A DNA stretch of 34,176 bases, taken from positions 1-34,176 of the forward strand of contig MSXT01000073.1 in NCBI GenBank assembly GCA_002083595.1, written 5' to 3'. Under the pieces are notes generated by a model, which had not been told where the DNA came from, did not search any database, and saw nothing but the letters and a program-made list of their open reading frames with translations. This DNA comes from Proteobacteria bacterium ST_bin16. Its GTDB lineage: Bacteria; Pseudomonadota; Gammaproteobacteria; Burkholderiales; Nitrosomonadaceae. Positions within the stretch are counted from its first letter, which is position 1. Every line of letters begins with the position of its first letter. The position numbers and the translations under genes are program-made. Positions 1-7,435 of this stretch are shown here, one piece after another.

Positions 1-37
1 TCTCTGCTAGTCTAGAGCCATCCAAAATATCCATCAT

Positions 38-80
38 CGCTATTTTGTAAAACCGTAATTGGTAATTGCACAAAATAGCG
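38..80. repeat. Perfect 11-bp inverted repeat at the left edge
   Basis: CGCTATTTTGT at 38-48 is repeated in inverted form at 70-80, separated by 21 nt. It lies just beyond the stop of the minus-strand gene at 98-1111. No T-run follows on the minus strand, so it is not a standard intrinsic terminator. It could be a terminator-like hairpin, an operator, or the edge of an element that continues outside the window. Confidence 0.5.
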
Positions 81-97
81 AGATATCAAATATTCGA

Positions 98-1111
98 TTA
101 TTGCCCTCCAGATTTCCCTGGCTGTTTACCCGCCGCGCGCAAATCGACAATCTTATTCAACAATTGAAACCAGAATGGTGCGCCTAGCGATCCGGCGAAG
201 GTCGTGATCAGAATCCCCAGGATTTTGACCAGCCATTCCATAAAACCGAATCCCGCGACAGCCCATTGCCCATCCGGTTTCTTCCAGCCGATGGGCAGAT
301 GCAACTCTCTGATTTGTCCGATCAAGGCACCGGCAGTTCGGGCGGATTGTTCAATCCCTTTGATTGCGTCAGCTCTTGTGGTGGCAGTATCCGCTTCCAC
401 TTGACTGTCTGGTAGCTCTGGCGATTTATCATCCTCGGCTGTTGGCGTTCTTTGTTCCGCTGGTTGCTGCGCCATCAAGCTCGTAATATCCGTTGATGAA
501 GCCATTTCAACCAACGCTTGTCTGAGCGCAATATCGCGCCACAATGTTTCGGAAATTTTGATGGCATCGATGTTCAGTGCGGTACATACGATCAGCGCAA
601 CGGCAAAAATGACGATCTGCGTTTTCTGTTTGTACCAGCCGCCCACCCGGTCCATCGCATCGTTGTACCAGTTCTCCACATTCCTGCGCGCTTTCTCCGC
701 ATCGTCTCCTGCTTCATGCAATAACAGGATGATCGACTTCCCCGCTTCGGTTTTCGCGAATAAGCCTTGCTTCTCGATCGTCTCGATTAACGCTTTGTTG
801 TCAGACGGCAGCTTGCCGGTGTTGCCGGTCATGATGTCCATCAATGCCAAGGTGAAATTCTTCGGCGGGATATACGACGGTTTTTGTCCTGTTTTTGAAA
901 GCCCGTTGATCAACGGGTGCCTGTAGAGATCGTCCACCAGTTTGTTTCCCTCACCCGATTGCAGCAGATTTCCCAATCCTGCCTCAAGATTCTTCGAACG
1001 CATGCGAAAAACTTGCGCAATCATTTCATTGACTGCGGAACACAGCAAACTGACTAAAACAAACAGAAACACCATGCCCAAGGCGATATCCAGAATTGAA
1101 GAATTCAGCAT
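98..1111 (-). CDS. Conserved membrane protein of unknown function, divergent from the giant-protein operon
   Basis: 337 aa. The start ATG is preceded by a good ribosome site (GGGAGG, about 5 nt upstream). I see three hydrophobic segments: residues about 7-30, about 163-182 and about 290-316. Between the first two is a cytoplasm-sized domain with motifs HPLINGL, PSYIPPKNF and ENWYNDAMDRVGGWYKQKT, the last running directly into the second membrane segment. Residues about 205-260 are a charged, Pro/Glu/Thr-rich linker. I recall this architecture as a conserved hypothetical family in bacteria, but I know of no established function. It is read away from the protease/giant-protein operon and shares a 450-nt intergenic region with it, so joint regulation is possible but not shown. 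The GAPFWFQLLNKI motif near the C-terminus looks like a membrane-edge signature of the family. Confidence 0.85.
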   Translation of the reverse strand: MLNSSILDIALGMVFLFVLVSLLCSAVNEMIAQVFRMRSKNLEAGLGNLLQSGEGNKLVDDLYRHPLINGLSKTGQKPSYIPPKNFTLALMDIMTGNTGKLPSDNKALIETIEKQGLFAKTEAGKSIILLLHEAGDDAEKARRNVENWYNDAMDRVGGWYKQKTQIVIFAVALIVCTALNIDAIKISETLWRDIALRQALVEMASSTDITSLMAQQPAEQRTPTAEDDKSPELPDSQVEADTATTRADAIKGIEQSARTAGALIGQIRELHLPIGWKKPDGQWAVAGFGFMEWLVKILGILITTFAGSLGAPFWFQLLNKIVDLRAAGKQPGKSGGQ

Positions 1112-1187
1112 TTTTCCTCCCGCAATTGATAGTCGTTACACGTCATCAATCAGTTTAGCGCACGGAACCGGAGACGGGTTACTTTGT

Positions 1188-1216
1188 TTGACAGCTTTCC
1201 GGGTTTTCAGTATATT
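1188..1216 (+). promoter_or_regulatory. Sigma70-type promoter candidate for the giant-protein operon
   Basis: TTGACA at 1188-1193, a 17-nt spacer, then TATATT at 1211-1216. The -35 is a consensus match, the spacing is ideal and the -10 has one mismatch. Transcription would start near 1223, leaving a leader of about 340 nt before the ATG at 1562. Confidence 0.6.
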
Positions 1217-1526
1217 CTGGACTGAAGCGGGGTTATTATTTTTCTATTCCAACAGAAAAATGAAATACGAACAAAGGGTTAATGTTTCATCCATAAAAAT
1301 TAATAACACGCATACCCACCTAAAAAAACCCTACACCGGAACACGTATCCAGTCGGCAAATCGGTTGCTGATTAGCAAGGATTAGTAAGTTCAGTCAAAT
1401 TAGAAACGTAGTAACAAAATTCACCCGTAAGGGGATTTCCGTACCAGCATCACCGCATCTGATCGTTTTAAGTCATCTTTGATGATAAGCGTAAGTTGAA
1501 TAATTAAGCGCATCACTGAGTGTTTC

Positions 1527-1540
1527 CCATCAGCTGATGG
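1527..1540. promoter_or_regulatory. 14-bp perfect palindrome before the first protease gene
   Basis: CCATCAGCTGATGG is fully self-complementary and ends 21 nt before the ATG at 1562. It lies inside the predicted leader. It could be an operator for a dimeric regulator. As an RNA hairpin it would have a very short stem after allowing a loop. No factor can be named. Confidence 0.35.
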
Positions 1541-1561
1541 CTTTATTAATAGGTGGTTACT

Positions 1562-2425
1562 ATGACTGCAAATGCCTCGTTCAAATTGACCGGCCACCCA
1601 GGCGCTTTGGTTAAGCATTCCCTTGATGCCGCATTGCCGCGTGTCGGCGCTGCCATCAGCAATCTGAAAGGCATTTATCAATTCCACCACATCAACGTCG
1701 GCTTGGGCACGCTGGGTTTCCTGGCAGTCAAACGTAACGCTCCGGATGGGGAATCGCTGGTGCTGGTATCCAACCGGCATGTTCTGTTCGCCAACGATGC
1801 GGAACACGATGAAATTATTTTTCAGCCCGATTATGAAGAGCACGATGACCATGTCATTTTCGACGCGCCGCGCTTGAATGCCATTGCCAAAATCGATGGC
1901 GAAGGGTTGTACGGGCATTTCTCCTTTGCTTATCCGGGAGAACCGGAAAAACCTTATTACATCGATTGCGCAACAGCCAGCCTGCTGCTGAAGCAAAGCA
2001 AAAACCCGCAGCGGATGCAAGGAAGAACCCGTCACTTCGCAAAAATCGCCCGGGTGCATCCGCTGGATACGCTCAGAGGGCGGGAACTGAAAGTACGCTT
2101 GTTAGGCCGCTCTGACTCAACGTGGGGAAAAATCATTGACAGCGCAGCCACGGTCGAGACTATCCATGGCGAACTGTGCCGCAACACGCTGATCATCGAA
2201 GCGCTACCCGATCGTCACGGCGTTAGGCATCCGTTCTCACGTAAAGGCGATTCCGGCGCTTTACTCATCGACCAATACCAGCGCGCAGTAGGGCTGCTCT
2301 GGGGCCATCACATGCACGATCCCTATATCTCCTATGCGTGCCACATTCATCCGGTGCTCAGTTGTTTGCAAATTACGCCCTGGTACTTCGATTTTTGCGC
2401 GCCCCGGTCTATCAATAAGGACTAA
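1562..2425 (+). CDS. Trypsin-fold serine protease, short form, no signal peptide
   Basis: 287 aa from the ATG at 1562. An in-frame GTG exists at 1553, but the AGGTGG ribosome site at 1551-1556 overlaps that codon and is well placed for the ATG. The chymotrypsin-like triad is visible: His73 in SNRHVLFAN, Asp135 in YYIDCATA, and Ser231 in KGDSGALLI. A C-terminal motif ACHIHPVLSCLQITP is shared with the next gene (ACHIHPVMAYLSITP), so the two are paralogues. It lacks the N-terminal domain and the roughly 170-residue C-terminal extension of its neighbour. No signal peptide or membrane segment is seen, so it should act in the cytoplasm unless exported another way. It is the first gene of the operon. 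Likely substrates are the large proteins encoded downstream, but this is inference from position only. Confidence 0.88.
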   Translation: MTANASFKLTGHPGALVKHSLDAALPRVGAAISNLKGIYQFHHINVGLGTLGFLAVKRNAPDGESLVLVSNRHVLFANDAEHDEIIFQPDYEEHDDHVIFDAPRLNAIAKIDGEGLYGHFSFAYPGEPEKPYYIDCATASLLLKQSKNPQRMQGRTRHFAKIARVHPLDTLRGRELKVRLLGRSDSTWGKIIDSAATVETIHGELCRNTLIIEALPDRHGVRHPFSRKGDSGALLIDQYQRAVGLLWGHHMHDPYISYACHIHPVLSCLQITPWYFDFCAPRSINKD

Positions 2426-2429
2426 CGTT

Positions 2430-2486
2430 ATGTCACAGAAAAAATGCATTGTATTCGCGCACTGCTGGCCGATTGGATGGAGGTAA
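2430..2486 (+). CDS. Possible 18-codon ORF between the two protease genes
   Basis: The ORF encodes MSQKKCIVFAHCWPIGWR and fits exactly in the gap between the proteases. A TAAGGA element lies about 9 nt upstream of its ATG. Its stop codon follows directly on the AGG of the GGAGG ribosome site used by the next gene, so its translation could couple the two proteases. It is too short to support by coding statistics, and no family is recognised. Confidence 0.25.
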   Translation: MSQKKCIVFAHCWPIGWR

Positions 2487-2490
2487 CGTA

Positions 2491-4047
2491 ATGGATCAAA
2501 AAGAACTGGCTGCATTACACGCGGAAGCCGAAGCCGAACTGAAAAAAATTCCCGGCGTGGTCGGCGTCGGCTACGGTTTGAAAGAAGTCGGCGGAAAAAC
2601 TACCGGCCAGATTTCGTTTCGTGTATACGTCAAAGAAAAACGCAAACTGGAAGATTTGAATCCGGCCGATGTCATTCCGAAGGAATACAAGGGTATACCC
2701 ACCGATGTGGTGCTGGTCATTCAAACCAAACCGTTGCATTGCGAAGACTTGGATCAACATTCACCGTTGATCGGCGGCATATCGATTACCAATTTCAAAA
2801 CCAATGCGTCGAACGACGTAGAAATAGGTACGTTGGGATGCTTTGCCACGTTGAACGGTGTCAGCGGGCCGGAAAATGTCGTACTGCTCTCGAATAATCA
2901 TGTTCTTGCTGCCAACAGCGCAGTCAATGGCGATACCGTTTATCAACCCCGTTTCATTAGTAGCGGCGGAACCATTAGCGTAGACGCCACCCAAGAACGG
3001 CGCAATCCCATTGGAAAAATACACAATGCCGGGCAAAAAGCGCCTTACTCCTACACTTACCCCAGCGAAGGCGCACAAGACTATTACCTGGATTGCGCTA
3101 TTGCCAAATTGGATATTTGCATTTCCAGCTGGTGCCATACCAATTGCGGCGTGTCGTACAAAAACGAAATCCGCGGATTGAATATCGGCGGCAACAGCAA
3201 ACTGGAAGATATCGCCCGTGTCGCGCAAAGCGATCTAAGCGGCGGCGATTATGTCGTCTATAAAGTTGGCCGCACCACCAGCAAAACGACAGGCAAGGTC
3301 ATTGACCCCATCGCCATCGAAGCTGCGGGTGGGCGTTTTTTACTCATCGAAGCCACTCAGCCGGATTGCAACGGCATATTGCAATTTTCCGCACATGGCG
3401 ACTCGGGTTCCGCTGTAGTCAATGCGCAAAACAAAATCGTAGCGCTTTTGTATGGGGGCGATGCAAGTAACCCAGCCAGATCAGCAGCTTGCCATATCCA
3501 CCCCGTCATGGCCTATCTCAGCATCACCCCCATCACCACTGCCAACCCGCCGGTCGGCCCCGCCGGGCAGACGCTGAACGATGTCGAGGGCATCTTCACC
3601 GGCATCAACCACACCACCGAAGTGCGCGAACGCTTTTTGAACACACACAAAGGCGCTGAGATTTATCAACAGATTCTCGACCACCGCCAGGAAGTCGTCG
3701 CGCTCGTCAATCACCGGCGGCCCGTTACCGTGGCTTGGCATCGCAGCAAAGGCCCCACGTTTCTGGCGCACTTCGTCAACAATGCACGCGATCCGGCGCA
3801 TCTGATTCCGTTTGAAGTGGAAGGCATCAGCCGCGATTACATGATCCGGCGTATGGCCGAGGTGCTGACGCAACATGGCAGTGAAGCTTTGCAGCAAGTC
3901 ATTCAGCGCTACGTTGAAGAAGTGATGGGATTCATCAACAGTTTTGACAATCTGCACGAATTTGTTAAGCAGTTTGAAGACGCACCTGGCTCCAGTGAAT
4001 TCAGCGATCATCCCGCACGCATGGAGGAAACCACCGATGTCAAATGA
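2491..4047 (+). CDS. Trypsin-fold serine protease, long form with N- and C-terminal extensions
   Basis: 518 aa from the ATG at 2491, preceded by GGAGG at 2478-2482. An upstream in-frame start at 2449 is less likely. Residues about 1-80 form a small alpha/beta domain with the pattern IPGVVGVGYG ... GQISFRVYVKEK ... GIPTDVV, which I recall at the front of other bacterial trypsin-like proteins. The protease domain spans about 90-350 with His137 (SNNHVLAAN), Asp201 (YYLDCAIAKLD) and Ser305 (HGDSGSAVV). Residues about 365-500 are a helical extension of unknown role. There is no signal peptide. The end overlaps the next start by 11 nt, so it is translationally coupled to the DUF6603-like gene. It is a paralogue of the preceding gene, probably from a tandem duplication followed by domain loss or gain. 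Confidence 0.88.
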   Translation: MDQKELAALHAEAEAELKKIPGVVGVGYGLKEVGGKTTGQISFRVYVKEKRKLEDLNPADVIPKEYKGIPTDVVLVIQTKPLHCEDLDQHSPLIGGISITNFKTNASNDVEIGTLGCFATLNGVSGPENVVLLSNNHVLAANSAVNGDTVYQPRFISSGGTISVDATQERRNPIGKIHNAGQKAPYSYTYPSEGAQDYYLDCAIAKLDICISSWCHTNCGVSYKNEIRGLNIGGNSKLEDIARVAQSDLSGGDYVVYKVGRTTSKTTGKVIDPIAIEAAGGRFLLIEATQPDCNGILQFSAHGDSGSAVVNAQNKIVALLYGGDASNPARSAACHIHPVMAYLSITPITTANPPVGPAGQTLNDVEGIFTGINHTTEVRERFLNTHKGAEIYQQILDHRQEVVALVNHRRPVTVAWHRSKGPTFLAHFVNNARDPAHLIPFEVEGISRDYMIRRMAEVLTQHGSEALQQVIQRYVEEVMGFINSFDNLHEFVKQFEDAPGSSEFSDHPARMEETTDVK

Positions 4048-7000
4048 AGTGGATACCTTACAGCGCGTTTTGCTGCAAATCTCCAACGTATTGGAGCCAC
4101 TGGAACGCGAACTGAATAGCACGCGCGCGGTGCAAACGTTTGCCGAACTCGGCATTACGCTCAATAGCGGCCAGGTGTCGTCGCTGGCATCGCCGATGCA
4201 AGCGCTGGTCGCCAGCAGCAAAACCGTGCTGCAAAAAGCCGGGGATTTGGTACAAGCCATCGAAGACGAAGACATCGGGCAAATTGTCTCCATTAGCACG
4301 GAACTGATCAGCCAAGTCATCACCGCGATCCAGAAAATCGACCAATTGCAAACCGCCGTACAGAGCATCGGCGGTATTCCAGCCAGCGTATCCAGTCACT
4401 TTGCCGAACGGTTGTTTAACTACCTGCTCGTCCGTGCGCTGGATTCCGCCAACGGTGTCAACGAGTTTCTCGAGTTGCTGGGCATACTCGAGCGGCAGCG
4501 TAACAATACCGGTTCCACCGATCCCGGCAATCCCGAGTTTACAATCTCTACCTTCCATTTCAACGAACTAGGCAAGTGGTTGGAATCGCCGGTATCGGCA
4601 TTACAGTCGCACTATAACTGGGGCAGCAACAGCCTCGATGCAGCGAATTTATTGCAGCGGCTCGAACGCTTGTTGCTCCATCTCAAAGCACCGGTTTTCT
4701 ATGACGACACCGCACCCACGCCGATTCTCGAAGCGGTCATTTTTCAACTGCGGCCGCGCACCGATCTCAGCCCCAATGGCTTGAGCCTATCGATCCGGCA
4801 GAACCTTAGTCCCGGAAAAATCGAATTTTCCGCCGACGATTTAAAAGTCGTACTGGATTTGCAAGCCACGCTGCCGTTCGGTGCCGAACTGGTGATTCAG
4901 CCCCCCGCCAAATTCACTTTTCATACCTCCGCAGCGGATACGGTTTCCGGTTCGTTGAACCTCAGCGTCAGCGCCGACCGCACGCAAGCTGCAACACCGT
5001 ATCTGTTGATCGGCGACCCGGATGGCAGCCGGTTAGAAGTCGGTAAATTCGGCGTCAACTTCGGTGGCCGGATTCAAGGCAGCGGCGGCCAATCGGCAGC
5101 CGATTTTAGCGTCGGCGGCGAAATCGGCGCCGGTAAGCTGGCCATCTCGTTTGCCGACGGCGATGGTTTTCTTACCGATATCCTGAGCGGCGTTCAGCTT
5201 AATTCCGATTTCGGCATGGCGTTTGGTTACAACAGCAGCAATGGCTTGTTTTTCGTCGGCAGCAGCGCGCTGGAAATTCAATTGCCGCTGCACCTGAATC
5301 TTGGCCCGGTCGAAGTCAGCGCGCTAACCTTCTCGGTCGGTATCGAAAACAACAAATTCCCTACCGCCATTTCAACGGATATCAAAGCCGCGTTGGGCCC
5401 ACTCGCCGCTGTCGTCGAGAATATCGGTTTGGCCATTGATTTCGCCTTGGTCGATAACCGCAGCGGCAATGCCGGGCCGGTCGATATCCAGCTAGGATTC
5501 AAGCCGCCGAATGGCGTCGGCTTGTCGCTTGATGCCGGTATCGTCAAAGGCGGCGGCTATCTCTACTTCGATTTCGACAAGGAAGAATACGCCGGTGCAT
5601 TGGAGCTGATGTTCAGCGGCATCGTTACGGTGAAAGCGATCGGTTTGATTACTACGCGCATGCCCGACGGCTCCGAAGGTTTCTCGCTGCTGATCATTCT
5701 CAGCGCCGAATTCGGCACGCCGTTCCAGCTGGGTTTCGGTTTTACGCTGAACGCCGTCGGCGGGTTGCTCGGCCTGAACCGCACCATCGAACTGGAAGTG
5801 ATCGCTGCCGGGGTGCGCACCGGATCGATCAACAGCATCATGTTCCCGGACAATATCATCGAGAATGCGCCGCGCATCATCAGCGACTTGCGCCAATTCT
5901 TCCCGCCCGCACAAGATGTATTTCTGCTCGGCCCGATGGCCAAACTAGGCTGGGGAACGCCGACGCTGGTTAGCGCTTCATTGGGCATCATCGTCGAAAT
6001 ACCGCCGGGCAATATCGCCATTCTGGGTGTGCTAAAAGTCGCGCTGCCCGATGAAGACGCGGCGTTGATCATCATTCAGGTCAGTTTCATCGGCGCGTTG
6101 GAAGTCGACAAGCAGCGGCTGTGGTTTTATGCCAGCTTGTACGATTCCCGGGTGATTTTTCTCACCATCGACGGCGATATGGGTCTGCTGATCGCCTGGG
6201 GTAACGATGCCAATTTTGTCATCAGTGTGGGCGGCTTTCATCCCTCCTTCAAGCCGCCTCCACTGCCTTTTCCCAATCCCAGCCGGATTGCGATCAACAT
6301 CCTGAATACTTCATTTGCACGGATCCGCGTGGAAGGTTATTTCGCCATCACTTCCAATACCGTGCAGTTCGGCGCCAAGGCGGAAGTTTATTTCGGTCTC
6401 AGCGCCTTCAATATTTCCGGTCATGTCGGCTTCGATGCGCTGTTTCAGTTCTCGCCGTTCTATTTCATCATTACCATTTCCGCGTCGTTCGACGTCAAAG
6501 TGTTTGGTATCGGCCTTTTCGGCGTGCACATGCGCGGCGAACTCGAAGGCACATCGCCGTGGCACATCGAGGGTGAAGGCTCCATCTCACTGTTATTCTG
6601 GGATATTGATGTACCCTTCAGTCACACCTGGGGCGAGGATGAAAACACCACCTTGCCGTCCATCGACATCATGCCGCTCATCACTGCGGAATTCGAGAAA
6701 CTGGATAATTGGACAGCCGAATTACCGGTGTCCAATCAATTGCTGGTATCACTGCGCGTCATTGAAAGCACGAGCGATTTGATTTTGCACCCGGTCGGCG
6801 TATTGCGCGTCAACCAGCGCGCCGTTCCGCTCGATCTGGATCTCGACAAGGTTGGCAATCAGAAACCGAAAGACGCCAAACGGCTGACTGTTGAAGTGAT
6901 CGACACTGGTTTGGCGAAGGTGGCAGATACCAAGGAATCGTTTGCCACGGCGCAATACAAAAACTTGAGCGACGCCAACAAACTGAGCGCACCCTCCTAC

Positions 7001-7435
7001 GAAAAACAAAATGCCGGTATCGAACTGTCGGTGAGCAACCAGCAACTCAAATCGTCGGCAGCGGTTAAGCGTGTGGTACGTTACGAGCAAAATATCATCG
7101 ACAACAATTTTGTGTCATTGCTGATCCGTTTTGTCGCCATCGGCGCCGAATTCTTCAATCACTTTTTAGGTAGAAACGCCGCGTCGAAATCAGCACTGTC
7201 GGCCAGTTACAAGGCGCAAAAAGCACCGGTCGAGCAGAAAGTCATCGTAAAAGAAGCCGGTTACGTGGTCGCTTCAACCATGAACAACAGCCCGCATAGT
7301 AAAGAAGCATATTTCACATCGCACGCCCAAGCGCAGGATTTCCTGCGCACGCAAGTGAGACAATCGCCCGGGCTGCAAGACAGTCTGCACGTCATCCCGA
7401 GCACGGAAGCAACACCTCTGCAGGAGGCGGCATAA
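4037..7435 (+). CDS. Large beta-rich protein, DUF6603-like
   Basis: 1132 aa from the ATG at 4037, chosen because GGAGG at 4023-4027 is correctly spaced; the open frame extends upstream to 3944 inside the protease gene. Residues about 1-170 are mostly helical. Residues about 200-880 are a long run of alternating hydrophobic/polar strands with many Gly, including GGGYLYFDFDKEEYAGALEL near residue 505 and NISGHVGFDALFQFSPFYFI near residue 795. I read this as the DUF6603 family, known to me in bacteria and fungi without an assigned function; this is recognition from memory, not a search. The last roughly 240 residues are a separate domain (VGVLRVNQRAVPLDLDLDKV ... FATAQYKNLSDANKLSAPSYE) ending in a small module with FTSHAQAQDFLRTQV. 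No signal peptide or helical membrane segment is seen. The long strand-rich core could form a solenoid, groove or shell, which is inference. Confidence 0.85.
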   Translation: MSNEVDTLQRVLLQISNVLEPLERELNSTRAVQTFAELGITLNSGQVSSLASPMQALVASSKTVLQKAGDLVQAIEDEDIGQIVSISTELISQVITAIQKIDQLQTAVQSIGGIPASVSSHFAERLFNYLLVRALDSANGVNEFLELLGILERQRNNTGSTDPGNPEFTISTFHFNELGKWLESPVSALQSHYNWGSNSLDAANLLQRLERLLLHLKAPVFYDDTAPTPILEAVIFQLRPRTDLSPNGLSLSIRQNLSPGKIEFSADDLKVVLDLQATLPFGAELVIQPPAKFTFHTSAADTVSGSLNLSVSADRTQAATPYLLIGDPDGSRLEVGKFGVNFGGRIQGSGGQSAADFSVGGEIGAGKLAISFADGDGFLTDILSGVQLNSDFGMAFGYNSSNGLFFVGSSALEIQLPLHLNLGPVEVSALTFSVGIENNKFPTAISTDIKAALGPLAAVVENIGLAIDFALVDNRSGNAGPVDIQLGFKPPNGVGLSLDAGIVKGGGYLYFDFDKEEYAGALELMFSGIVTVKAIGLITTRMPDGSEGFSLLIILSAEFGTPFQLGFGFTLNAVGGLLGLNRTIELEVIAAGVRTGSINSIMFPDNIIENAPRIISDLRQFFPPAQDVFLLGPMAKLGWGTPTLVSASLGIIVEIPPGNIAILGVLKVALPDEDAALIIIQVSFIGALEVDKQRLWFYASLYDSRVIFLTIDGDMGLLIAWGNDANFVISVGGFHPSFKPPPLPFPNPSRIAINILNTSFARIRVEGYFAITSNTVQFGAKAEVYFGLSAFNISGHVGFDALFQFSPFYFIITISASFDVKVFGIGLFGVHMRGELEGTSPWHIEGEGSISLLFWDIDVPFSHTWGEDENTTLPSIDIMPLITAEFEKLDNWTAELPVSNQLLVSLRVIESTSDLILHPVGVLRVNQRAVPLDLDLDKVGNQKPKDAKRLTVEVIDTGLAKVADTKESFATAQYKNLSDANKLSAPSYEKQNAGIELSVSNQQLKSSAAVKRVVRYEQNIIDNNFVSLLIRFVAIGAEFFNHFLGRNAASKSALSASYKAQKAPVEQKVIVKEAGYVVASTMNNSPHSKEAYFTSHAQAQDFLRTQVRQSPGLQDSLHVIPSTEATPLQEAA

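Larger units (their letters stand above)
1112..1561. other. 450-nt divergent intergenic region
   Basis: This region separates the minus-strand membrane protein from the plus-strand operon. It holds a strong plus-strand promoter candidate (1188-1216), a short palindrome (1527-1540) and an AT-rich stretch between them. The only reading frame through it (ending at 1385) has no convincing ribosome site or protein-like composition. I found no convincing minus-strand promoter. Confidence 0.6.

Noticed and set aside
942..1385. 147-codon plus-strand frame running out of the membrane-protein gene
   Set aside because: Its first half is antisense to a real gene, and the part in the intergenic region lacks a ribosome site.
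1421..2059. 212-codon minus-strand frame opposite the first protease gene
   Set aside because: The protease has a complete catalytic triad in the plus frame. The minus frame is a shadow.
3481..4368. 295-codon minus-strand frame across the protease/DUF6603 junction
   Set aside because: It lies fully antisense to two well-supported genes, has no ribosome site and a composition rich in Ser/Cys/Met unlike real proteins here.
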